A stretch of DNA of 64,000 nucleotides from Toxoplasma gondii ME49 (taxonomy: Eukaryota > Apicomplexa > Conoidasida > Eucoccidiorida > Sarcocystidae). Shown piece by piece: positions 35,401 to 46,769 of this stretch. Location of the stretch: assembly GCF_000006565.2 (NCBI RefSeq), contig NC_031472.1:2474227-2538226 (forward strand). The letters run 5' to 3'. The notes under the pieces are model-generated. The model did not search any database. It saw nothing but the letters and a program-made list of their open reading frames with translations, and had not been told where the DNA came from. Position numbers and translations under genes: made by a program. Position 1 is the stretch's first letter. Every line of letters begins with the position of its first letter.

Positions 35401-37745
35401 CAGCCCAATCAAGTGTGATGGGCATCTGGGATCCGTTCCGAACGTACTAGGGGAACAGCAACTTCAAACGAGTAAAAAACTACACAATGCACGCAGCACG
35501 ATGGCCGTGGGACGGTGAAAGAGAACACGAAAATGCAGAGAACAGAGAAAGCCGCCCTAGAAAAGGTGAGAAAAGAGTTGGCAACTGAGGAAACACGAGA
35601 AGAAGCATAACGAAAGAGAACGCAGAACTGGGGGGGAGAGAAAAAAAATACGGAAAAAACGGAAAGGGAACAGACACCTCGGAAAAAGCACGAAAGAATG
35701 CAACAAAAGAACTGGCCAGAAATACCACAAAAGGAGAGCAGAAGAACCGGAAGACGGAGAGAGAATTAAACACGCAAAAATGTGCAGAGAGACCTACATC
35801 TGAGGAGAGCGTTGACGTTGTAGGTGGTGCTGTCCGTCATCTCCACCATATTCCGTTTCATGCCGTCGTCATCTTCTTGCTGCTTCAGCTCGCGCTTCTG
35901 AAGAATTCCCAGTTGCTGCGCAAAACCTGAAGAGGAAGAAGAAAAGACGCAAGCTGCCGAAAAAGCAGTGGACCGACAAGCTTCTCGAAGCCGAGACCTG
36001 AAGAGACCGTCGAGTCCGCAGGCGGACAGACAACCGGGCGTTCTCCCTCAGCAAGAAGAAGGACGAAAAATACAGAATACCGCGGCGGAACATAGAGACC
36101 CGACGAGCGGAACACGGAAAAAAATAGGGAGACTGAAACAGAGAAAATGTGTAAGAAGAAAGGAGAATAAAAGGGCAGAAAACGGGGACCCGAAGACAGC
36201 AACCTTGGACACGAGGAAAGAAAACACCTCCCGGAAAAAAGAAGAAAACAACGAAAGCCACAAGCAGAGAAGCCGTACCTCAGTGCGGCGACAGAGGAGA
36301 GAACCGGAAAAACGACGAGAGAAGAAAGATAAAACAGCGCGGAGGGCGACAAACGAGAAGTAATTTGAGAAGAGAGGAAAGCGAGGCCAACAGAGAAGAG
36401 AGAAAGGAGAGAAAACAAAGAGATAAAAAGAGAGACCGAAGAGAGTGTCGAGTATGTGGGTCAACGTACTTTTATATTTTCGACAGAACTTGCAGTGAAG
36501 TTGAGGCTTCGTGTGCAGGTGGCACCTGTTGACTGCCCAGGTGTCGCCGCTGTCTTCCTGAACAATCGAATGAAACCACGAGATACGAAACGCCTGACCT
36601 CCCACAATCGAGATACACACGGCTGTGCCTGCAAACGGAAGAGACACAAGTCCCTCGAGGAAGAGAGACAGAGAAACAGTCGCCAACCTCGTCTCCTGTT
36701 CTGTTTCCTCTCTGTCGCGCTCGTGTGTCGCCCTTGAATTTCTCTCCTCTCCAGTCTGTCTTCTCCTCCTCGACACACCTCTCCCTTCACATGCTTCTTT
36801 CTGCTCTTCACCTCCCCCCTCCGTCTGTCTCGTCTGCTCAAGTCTGTCGCGTTTGCCTCACCTCCGCGTCGACGGCGCCCACGGCGGTCGTCGCTGGGGG
36901 TCCAGGCGCCGCGACGACCGCCGGTGTTCCCGCGGAGACACCAAGGCGGTGCGGCAGAGCCGCAGGCGGCGCCGCTGGAGCGCCGTAGAATCTGGGAGCG
37001 TTAGAAACGACTCCTCCTGAAGAGAGAAGTGCAAGCAAGCAGAAATGATTGAAACTGAGTCCCGGAAAACAGCCACTCTCGCCAGGCGCGAGCGAGGCTA
37101 CATCGGACGCCGCAAAAATGCCACGAGAGAAGAGACGTGAAGCGCAGCCTGCAGTTCGCTGCGGAAGCAGACGGCTGTTCTCCCGTCATGCAGTTGGAAA
37201 CAGAGAAGAGAAAGAGGACGCATGCAGAGACTGGAGAAGAAAAGAATGGACTTTCTAGTTTCTCATTGAGGTTTCGATAGCATCGCAGAACGCCTTTTCG
37301 ATTCGAAGCCGATAGGTTCCGTCGCACCTTCACACTTTTTCAGGGGTGCACAGAAACAGACAGACAGAGACAACAAGAACTGGAAAGAGAGACAGAAACA
37401 AGCCAGTGCTCGCCACGCGGCCCCACAGGCCGTTTGAGAACAGAGGAGCAAAGGGTACTGGAGAACATCTGGTGGTGTTCGTCCTCGGCGAACGACTCTG
37501 AACGCGATGGGCACAGACAAGGTGGAGTTCCTTCGCTTCCAGGTTGACAGTTGGCGGAGGGAACCGCACGGCAGACTCGAAGCCTTTTGCGTGAAAGGAT
37601 GCATGCAGCGCTGGTGTGTGAAGAAGCGATAGGTGAAGAAAAACTGACCGGGTACCGCTGGAGTCACGGGAGGGATGCCGGCAGGCTGCCCAGACGGCGC
37701 AGGGAGAAGAGAGGAGGAGCCATAAGGAGCGGCGTACGGATACAT
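29488..37745 (-). CDS. PRPF38B: PRP38-family pre-mRNA splicing factor (PRPF38B type), eleven exons
   Basis: Minus-strand exons: 37649-37745, 36862-37016, 36470-36593, 35798-35926, 34448-34632, 33742-33828, 33376-33457, 32602-32791, 31080-31367, 30306-30453 and 29488-29598. All phases agree and give 531 residues. Residues 1-84 are Pro/Ala/Gly-rich (PYAAPYGSSSLLPAPSG). A Cys/His block follows (NRCHLHTKPQLHCKFCRKYK, ~106-125). The PRP38 domain (~150-330) has NVNALLRSNILSSEYFKSL, PSTLFCCLYKLFTMKLTTK, SPYVRCTGFLYLRYVHPPEK and EDKYFNTVLPRLPVKVKN. Residues ~350-385 (GDWLEGEIISVDLESR...DLGLVIL) look like a KOW/Tudor-type barrel, followed by Lys/Arg-rich and RS-repeat tails (TRSRSRSRSGCRSDSRS) ending KSSLSSRL...SSRKTDR. 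PRP38 proteins join the spliceosome as it becomes the activated B complex. Only the exon 2-3 junction is uncertain: the better acceptor (exon start 36628) is out of phase, so I used 36593. Confidence 0.88.
30060..30168. repeat. TA microsatellite in PRPF38B last intron
   Basis: Two (AT)n runs flanking ACTATCTGCACATGC inside the intron between the last two exons. Confidence 0.75.
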
Positions 37746-39862
37746 TGTCTTCGAGAGGAGAGAAGAAACCACACGGAAACGCGGCGACCACGCGACAAAA
37801 TGTTGAAGGAAAGGAGGGAGGGAAAAGAAAGAGCGAAACAAGAGTCGGCGAAAAGCCAGAAGACGGCGAGAGGCGTTGGAGAGATACGAGAAGGAAGAGA
37901 ATGAGAAGACACGGAGACACAGACAGGAAACACAGCTGCCACCTCTGTCTTCTGAGGAATTGACGTCTCCCTTCTCCGCCAGATAAAATTTGATTCGCGA
38001 GAGAGAGCGAAAACGCTTCGCTTTCCTCTCCGCCGAAGCGGAAAGTGCCCCGTCGCGGAGGGCCACCAGCGGAAATCCGTTCTGCACAGCGAAGCGCGCG
38101 AAGCAGATCTCAAGCGGCGCGGGACAACAGAAGAAGGAAGACGAAAGAGAAGCGACTGTGGATCAGGAGAAGAATCCAGAAACGACAAAGAGACGACGAG
38201 ACAGGTCGGAGGAACGAGGAACGGCCCGCAGCCAAGAGACACAGCGCGAGAACGAGGTGTCTATACACCTGGATGGTCGACAGGGGGTGCGGTCAAGAGT
38301 CTTGGTCGAGGAAAGAAGAGCCGAAGATCTAAGAAGGAAACTCAAGGGGATAAAGGCAGAGACAGACAGACGAGGGACAGGGCGTGCAGGCACCTCTTGC
38401 ACATGCGTCGGGGCCGCTGCTGGACACCGCAGATTCCTTCCCAGACTTGAGAAGAAGAAAGTCGAGAAGAAACGAGAGCGAGCGATGCAGAAAAAGACAA
38501 GGGGTGCCAAAAAAGAGACTGGGACAGAAATCGCGGCGATTTCGAACACGGCAGTCGACAACTGCGAACCCCGAGTGTCCAGCGAGTCTGTGTACATACA
38601 CCCGAATCTCCCACCTTCGCTTGTTGGAGACGCGTGAGAACTGGACGGCGAGAAGTCGACGAGTTCCCCTCAGTCTGTATTTCCCTTTAGCGTGATTTCT
38701 TCTCCTCTATTTCCCTGCCGGTCCTGTCCATCCTCGGAGACTTCCCGCGCATGCAGGGGCTGGAAAATCCTCGGCTCTTGCGCCTTCTCGACGCCGCGGA
38801 CGCGGACCCTCTCTGGTGCGCGTGGCGGGCGACAGCGAGAAGGTGCCTGTTCCTGGGTTTTCAAGTTCCTGCTAGCTGAGACACAGATGCCAGGGAAGAG
38901 AACAAGAAGAGTTCCTTCGAGACTAACGAGGGACGAGTGCGACTCTTCTCGGGATCCTCCTGCGAAGACGACTGGCCACACTCGACACCGTATAGAGAAG
39001 ACCTTGGGTTTGAGGCAGGAGAAGCGGGGTAACAAGACAAGCGACCGTGAACTTCGATTCAAAAAGGACATCTTTCGGCCAAAGTCTTCTCTTTCTCTGT
39101 GTGTGTGTGTCTTTCGTCGACGGAACTCTGCTTGTTTTTCTTCTGTTCTCTCTTCTCCAGATCTCTCCTCGTCCATTCTTTCTCGTGTCCCTCTCCGACT
39201 GGTAGCTCTTTCAGGGACGCGTATTTTCTTCTGGGCTTGCATTCGCTCGCTCCTGCTCCGCTTTCTCTCCGACCTTCTCGGTCTCTTCACGTTCCTTGTC
39301 AACTACACTTTCGAATTCTCACTAACCACCCGAGCGAAAACTAAGCAGTTTAGCCGAAAACGTGCACATGTTCTCGAAAGTTGCATTCCCCGGCCCCTCT
39401 CGGGGAAGAATCCTCTCCTGCTTCCTCTCGGATCCTTCCCTGCAGCTTTTCAGCTCGCCTACACTTCCTCCCACTCGACTTTGTCTTCTTCGGCATCCCA
39501 AGCAACCTCTTTCCCCTTCCTGTCCCCACTTTTTTCCGCCCTCCAGGCTGCCTTCCGCGACATCTCGTTCCAGCCTTGGTGTTGAAGGAAAAAAGCGACA
39601 AGGAAGCGGGAGGAAAACGGGCGAAAGAGAAGAGGGAGCATGAACAATCAAAGCAGGAAACAAAGAAGAGCGAAAGGGAAGGTGAACACATGTCGAGGAA
39701 CGAGGATAGGCCTCTGCTCGTACCAGCGAGATCACAGCTGCTCCTCCACCTCTAGTCTCTTCGCTTCGGCAAACCTGGAGACTTTTTCGCGGAGACGAGA
39801 CACATCGATTCGTTTTCTGTCTTTCCTCCGGTCTCTCTCTGCCACAAAAACGGTACGGCAAC
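37746..39862. promoter_or_regulatory. Divergent intergenic region between PRPF38B and TBCE
   Basis: About 2.1 kb separates two head-to-head start codons (37745 on -, 39863 on +). It should hold both promoters and both 5' UTRs. The left part is purine-rich on the + strand and the right part pyrimidine-rich, as expected if each half is transcribed away from the middle. It contains GCATGC at about 38751 and inverted-repeat copies at 38256-38269 and 38590-38601. Long frames here (37990-38637, 38692-39585 on +) look like compositional by-products. Confidence 0.5.
38256..38269. repeat. Short inverted repeat, intergenic copy
   Basis: GGTGTCTATACACC: outer 5-bp arms perfect, centre degenerate. It lies between the divergent genes. 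A related copy, GTGTACATACAC, is at 38590-38601. Confidence 0.6.
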
Positions 39863-41628
39863 ATGGAAGAAGCCGCGGCCTCCTTAGAGGCAGCCGGCGC
39901 TTGCGCCGAAAGCACCTTCTTGCATCGCCAAGCTACCTCTACGGGGTGTATCTACACCGGAAGTCACTCTGCCGTCTCGCCTCTGAGGTGTACGTACACC
40001 CCAGGTGACCGAGTAGCGGACCTGGACGGCCACCTCGGCACCGTCCGATACATCGGTCCTGTCGAGGGCTACTCCCGAAGAACCGCTTCTGCATCATATG
40101 AGACTTCTTCCTCTTCTTCTTTGTGTGAAGACGCAGAGTTGTGGATAGGGATCGAGTGGGACGACGCTGGACGCGGGAAGCACGACGGGTCCTTGAATGG
40201 GAAAGTTTACTTCTCTTGTGTGGGGTCGCTGAGGAAGAAACCGGCAGCCTCTGGCGCGGATGGAGAGCAGGCGGAGCGCGTCACGGCCGGTTCTTTCGTC
40301 AAGAGACACAAATTGCTCGAACCGACAGACTTCAAAAGAGCCGTCCTCGAGAGATACACCGAAAAGCTCACGCAAGGTGAGAAGAAAGTGAAAAGGACGC
40401 GCGGCGAGGAAGGACGAGGAGAACCTTGAGAGGAACTGGAAAGCGAATGAAAATCAATGTATTGCTTGAGCAGAACTGCAGTTGAAAAACGAGACTCAAC
40501 TCACACCAAGAGGCAGTTCCATTTAAACGGTTTCAGTAGGTTGGGGGAGAAGAGAGGAAGACACGCATGTTCGGACCGTCCCCCTTGCACTGTCGCGGGG
40601 ACGGATACGTATTTCTTCAAGCGATTTCACGGAAAGCAAGCAGTCGCATGGTGACTTGACAGTTTGACCGTACAGCCACCCAAGAAACAGTCTCCCATCG
40701 AAGAAGAGAGGGGCGGGAAGAGAGAGAAGAACAAAGAGAAGAAGAAGGCAAAGACCAAGAGGGAGAAGAAGAAGGACTTGGGGTTGAAAGAAAAAGATCT
40801 TTCAAGAGAGAAGGGCTTGGATCATCCAGTTGTCTGGTCATCGAAAGAAAGGAACTGACAGCCCACACTGACTACGCAGGGCATTATCTTCGTGGCTTGC
40901 TGACCTCTGCTCGGGTGTACATACACCCGAACAAGATCCCACTTTTCGAGGCACCCGTGCAGAAGTGGGACTTCATTTGCTCCACTGCTGTCTGCTCGAA
41001 TTAAAGGAGAACAGCACGTGTCTGTTGTCTGTTAAAGTGGCTTTTCCCGTCGTCTTCGACGCAGACAACTTTCAGATAAAAGTGCTGAACTTCAGCTGCC
41101 TCTCGACTCGGGATATACACTGATACGGTCCAGAGGTAACCGACCGCAGTCGGACAGACACGCCTCAGCGAGCAGCGACAGGCTGTGGAAATGCATCTAA
41201 GACTTTTCTTTTTTTCCCTTCCCAGAACAAATAGACTCCATGCTCCTCGTCAACCCTCTCACAAACAAGACGAAACCCGTGGAATTCGTCGGACGCAAGG
41301 AGGTGCGTACGAGACTCCGGCGCATGCACACTCAAAGCTGACAAACAGGCGACGCCCGCATGCCTCCTGAACGCCTCTCTACACGTATACATATACACAT
41401 GCATATACACATGTGTGTATACATGCGTGTGGAACCAGACAGATGAGTCCTTGTGTCGATACAAGAGGTGAAGGAGCTACTTGCCCTTGCAGAGATGCTG
41501 GCGTGCTCTCTCTCTTTAGATATAGATATATACACATGTATATCTATTTGTATATATGCGTATGTACACGTGCATATGTAAATAAATATCTATATGATTG
41601 TATATGTGTATATACATGTATATGTTTA

Positions 41629-41668
<40 letters not shown>

Positions 41669-44600
41669 CAATTGTTTACATAGGTGCATATGTGTGTCTG
41701 TATGTATATGTAGATGTATGCTGGTGTTTGTGCTAGTGAAGAGCTTTGTAGGTGTGAATTTTGACAGAAGGTTGCGTTCTTGCCTCGCGGTATTTTATCT
41801 CGTTTGTTAAAAGCTGTCTTGCTCCGCTGACCTTCTTTCTCCTGTTCGATTCTGTACTCTCTGTGTATTTCCTCCCATTTCCACTTTTCTGTTTACGAGC
41901 TGTCCTCAGTCTTGGTGGTGCTTCTGCATCCAAGCTGTCTCCTGTGTATCTTTTCACTTTTCCTCTTTTTTCGCTGCATTCCCTGCAGGCAGAGGAACAC
42001 TTTGCTCGTCTGCATCTGTTGAACGCGATGAGTTTCACGAGTGTTTCTGCCATTCGTTACGCGGGTTCGCCTCCTCACCTTCTCCTTCCAAGTAAGGAGA
42101 GCAAAGGCTTGTGTCCGCTGCAACAGGACAAGCGAAGGAAAAAAGCAAAAACCGGTCGTGAGGCTTCTCCTTCTGATGAAGCAGCAAACTCACTTCGTTC
42201 GCGAGACAGGTTACATGTACTCTCGGCTGCGTCTGTACGCCTCTCCAAGCTGTCCACAAAAAACATTTTCGACCAGTCTTTCCTTGAAGAGGTCTTCAAG
42301 GTGAACGAACACGCGCGTTTGGATCTCTTTCATCACCTGATGTGCAGATGCACCTACATCAACACGTTTTTCATGGAAATATATACACGTTATATGAACC
42401 AATTTGTATGTATGTATATATATATATATATATATATATAATAGCACGTAGGCGCGGGTATGTCTTTGAAGGCGCATGTGCTTGTTCGAGACTTGCTTTG
42501 ACGACAGCGCAACCAGCAGAAGGCGGAAAGAAAGTAGAAACAGCAGCCGGCACATTTCGTGTCTCTCTTTTTCATGAACTGAGAAGGAGCGTTTTTTTTC
42601 TGTTCTGACTTGGGCCGGCTCGCGGAAGTTCCGATTTCTCGGTCTTGGATGTTTCCTCGATTCCTTCAAGTTTGAGGAGACTGTGGTGCCGTTGGGGAAC
42701 ACGGAAAGCGTGTGTATCGTTCGGGCAAGAGATGCTCACGTAATCGCTGTAGAAGTGAAGTGGTACAAGCTGTGAAAGAGTGGAGATACCCATTCGAGTC
42801 GTCTCCTTCTTACTGCTACTCTGCACGGAATCGGTGGGCCATTCTATTTGTTTTGACGATTCCGGCTTCGGCAGTGGTCTACAGACTGCCTCTTCGACGC
42901 ACCGGCGCTCCTCAAAATTTCTTGTTGTACGTGCAGTCCAGTTTTTCTTCTGGGAGGAATACACGTCCTTGCAGGGTTTTGGTTGAACTGCAGAAGCCAG
43001 TGTCCTGCAGATATATTTTGACGAGTGTGATGCAGCAAGAGGGTGGACAGAAGAAATCGCATGGGGTCTTGTAATCCCATCTCGCGTTGTTCGCTTCGCA
43101 GATGGTTTCCCGTCCTCCTTGTTCTTTCTCTGGATTTTTTCTCTGGACAGATCTCCGACGTTTGTCGCTGGCAAACAGCTTGATCACGAACTGGGAGGAA
43201 CTTCTGGGGATTTTGCGGTGCGTTCCTCGCCTCTCGTCGCTCTCTCTCTGCGGCACACGACTCCAGGCGTCCACGCTGCCTTCCGGGGGGTTCGCGTCGT
43301 CTGGAAAGGCAGAGCCCTGCGGACACACAGAGCGAGTAATTCTTGAGGAGCTGAACGACCTGCAACTCGACGGAACATTTGTCACCTGGGAAGAGGTGAG
43401 GGCAGGAGAGAGGAAACGCGACTTTTCTGCCGTCGACAGGAGATCTCTGCGGACAAGATAGCTGGCGCTGCGGGGACACAGAAACCATCGCTCTTTTACG
43501 GGAGTGCTTTTCTGCATATATTGCCCACGTACAAAGTTTGCGATCCGGGACCACGAACTGCGTTTTCCTGTGAACACGGCTTTTCCACGCGTTTGCGAAC
43601 TTCTTGGTGTGTCGATTTCTCCGCTCTTCAGCTTCTCGCCTTTGATGCTCTCGCGCCCAACCTGCAGCGTTTGTCCATTCGCGGAAACGACCTCTCTCCT
43701 TTTGAAAGAAACACTGCTTCTTCTCCGGACGACGTCTTACCCCCTTTTCCTCTCTTCGATCCCAGAGCTTCGCTGCCCGAGCGCAGGACAGAGATAGGAA
43801 AAGAAGAAACCGCGTTGTCTCTGAAGGATGAACACGCGCCTTTACCGCCGAGAGAAGCGGTCCTGGAGAACCCCTCCTCTCGAATTTTCCATGGTCTCCG
43901 TTCTCTGGATGTCTCAGACAATCCCATTCAGTCCTGGGCGGCGATTTTTGCCTGCATGCGGCACTTGCCGAGGCTAGAGTCTCTCTGCGCCGTGAACGCT
44001 GAGTTGGGAGACTTCTCGGGTGCACGGACGCCTGACCTGGCTGCGTGCGGGGGTCGCGGTGTACGTACCGCCGAGCCCCGGGGCGCCGAGTCGACCGCAA
44101 CGGTTGAAAGCGCCGGAAATCAGACGGGAAACGGAGACTTTCGAGAGACATGTGGAGTGGGGGACAGCGCGAAAGGGTATGCTTGTGTCGCAGATCGGCT
44201 GGAGAAAGAGGCAAGAGAAATGGGCGACTGCTTGGCTGCTGCGTGGGCTCTCGCTCTGGACCGGAACCGGCGGGAGAAGATCCGCGAGCTGTGTGTTGAA
44301 GATAATTGCGTTGACCAATGGTGAGGCAGAAAGAACAACATTCAAATTGTCTCTGCTCGGTCCACGCTCGCGCTTGACGCACGTCTTTCTCTCCCTCTTT
44401 CTTTAACACCTCCCCAGTTGCAGACGTGGCTGTGCATCGATCTACTTGTGTCTACGTGTAGATGTATGCATACATTATTGTATGTATAGATGTGCATGCA
44501 TATATGCATATATATGTATATATGTATATATATATATATATATATTCGGATGTATGTTTGCATGTTTGTATATAGGTGTTTGTGTGAATACATGCATATG

Positions 44601-46729
44601 TATGTTTGTATAAATGAGGGTGTGTGGATGTAATCAGTGCATGCTCGGGGGGCGCATGCCGAATGAGAGGTCACGTGCTTGTTTTCTCAGGTCGTCACGG
44701 GCGCGTCGGTCTCTGTGCCTTGTGCGTGTTGTCGTTGGTTTTTGTGTGTGTCGTTTTTTGTGGGCATCATTGCTTTTATGACAACGTCGACGTTCGTCTG
44801 GAAGCTTCTCGCCCACCTGCAGGCGCAGTGCCGATGCGCTTGTTTATCTTGGCACGTGCATGCGCGTCACGTTGGTGTCTGGACGCACTGTGTAGAAGCG
44901 AAGTGCACGCTGGAGAATCTGTTCTCTCGTACGACGACTTTGTCTCACGTCTCTGTCATTACTGTCGGAGAATCTGCGACTTTGCCTCTGCCTTTCGGTT
45001 TCTCCTTCTCGTTTCTGCCTCAGGGAGACAATAACGGCTCTCGCTAGGCTGTTCCCCTCACTGCAGAGACTGATGATTCAAGGAAATCCTCTTCTTCAAC
45101 CTTGCGCAACTGCAAAGGTGACCGCCGTCTCTACAGGCTTCGGAGCCTCTTCTCCGCAGCGCCAGGTAGACAAAGGAAGAGAGAGGGGAGAAGCGGGGTG
45201 TCGTTGCTTCTTCGACCCACCCAGCAGTGAGAGATGTGAAAACGAGTTTAGAGTTCCACGGCAAGCAGAAGCAGAAGTCCGTTTCGGTGCAAAGGCGCAA
45301 CCATCTATGCGCGCTTGCACACGTATATTTCTATGTTCTTGGGTCATCCACACAGATGAGTCACAAGGAAATACCGTCGTCACCTCGTTACGTGATGACG
45401 TCTATTGAATCTCTTAACAAGACGACGCTTGTCTTCAGAGGGTTTCTCCTGGCGATTCGAGACACGAGAAAATGGTCGTCAGCTTACCCTACCTCTCTGC
45501 CTCCCGCGTTTCCTCCTGTGAATTCCGTGAAAATGCAGTCAGCTCCGTATTGAGGAGACGCGCAGTTTTTGTATCTTTTTCCTACTTCTGCAGGTCGTGA
45601 TTTCGCTTTTCCCTTGCCTGGAAGTGCTGAGTGGCGGAACAATTTCTAAGGCGGACAGAGCAGCAGCTGAGAAGTACACGCTTTCCCTGCTCCATCGCAT
45701 CAGGAGAACAGAGAACGAGAACTCGCTCCCCATTCCAGCTGGTCTCGTCGAGGCACTGCAGCTTCCTACCCCGGGAGAGGAGCACGTGAGTCCAGAGAGA
45801 AAAGAAGATCTGTAAGTGAAGCAAGTGTAGAAGCTAAGCTCGAAAGGGATCAACAGTCGAGGCATATACGCAGAGGTCTCCAGGTTTCGACACTGGGTCT
45901 GTCTAGGGAGAAAACCTACAACAGAGCTGGAACACAACTTTTAAACCTCAATCCAAAAGGAAGTCCCATAGCGTGAGATTCCTAGAGTTCAACTCTTTCC
46001 TTTCTCAAACGTGCATCAGACGAGGGGAATACAGGCGTCAAAGAGACACCGGCGCCTGAGTGCGGCTGCGCACAAATCCCTTGCAACTTTTGATCGGAGC
46101 ACGAGGAGAAGAAGAATCGAAAACAAAGAGGTCAAGGCGGCGAAGGTGACTCTGACTGGAGAAGGGCAAAGCGAAGGAGCAACATCGAGTTTTTTCACAG
46201 CACATTTGGGCGTCCGTCGAGTGTCTTTGCACTTTGAGCAAAGGCGTTGTTTCTCAACAAACAGCGTTCCTTATCAGCGACATGCGCAGTCACAAACAGA
46301 GGCAGAAGAGTGCTCTTTATGATACGAGTCGTGCGTCAAATCAAAACACGCTCCCCGCCGCTCAAGTTGCAGCCGAAAGAAAGGCTATGTGTTTCCCTGT
46401 TCTGAAACGGAACTCCAGGTTACCCGCTGTGTCTCGCTTTCCCGCAGAATAATTCTGCGTTTGATGAGCTGCTCGACCGTCTCACACAAATCCACGGGGA
46501 CTTTTCTCTTGGTAAGTGATTTGGGGAGTTTCGTTTGCCTGCAAAGTGAAGTTAGCTTGCTTCTTCCAACTCCTTTCGATGTATTTCCCCAGACGTTCGT
46601 CGAAAAATCTCTTTGGTGATGCCAGACGTCCTGCAGCCATACTGCTCAGAAAAGACCTCGTCGCTCTCTCGAACACAAGCCGCCTTACACGAATCTCTAC
46701 AAGGTTCAACAACTATACATACATATACA

Positions 46730-46769
<40 letters not shown>

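Noticed and set aside
37990..38637. 215-codon plus-strand frame rich in Arg, Glu and Lys
   Set aside because: It is explained by purine-rich composition of the divergent spacer. No splice context, and the antisense strand is equally open.
42572..43174. 200-codon antisense frame within TBCE introns
   Set aside because: It overlaps TBCE exon 4 and part of exon 5 on the other strand, has no clean splice borders and no recognisable domain.
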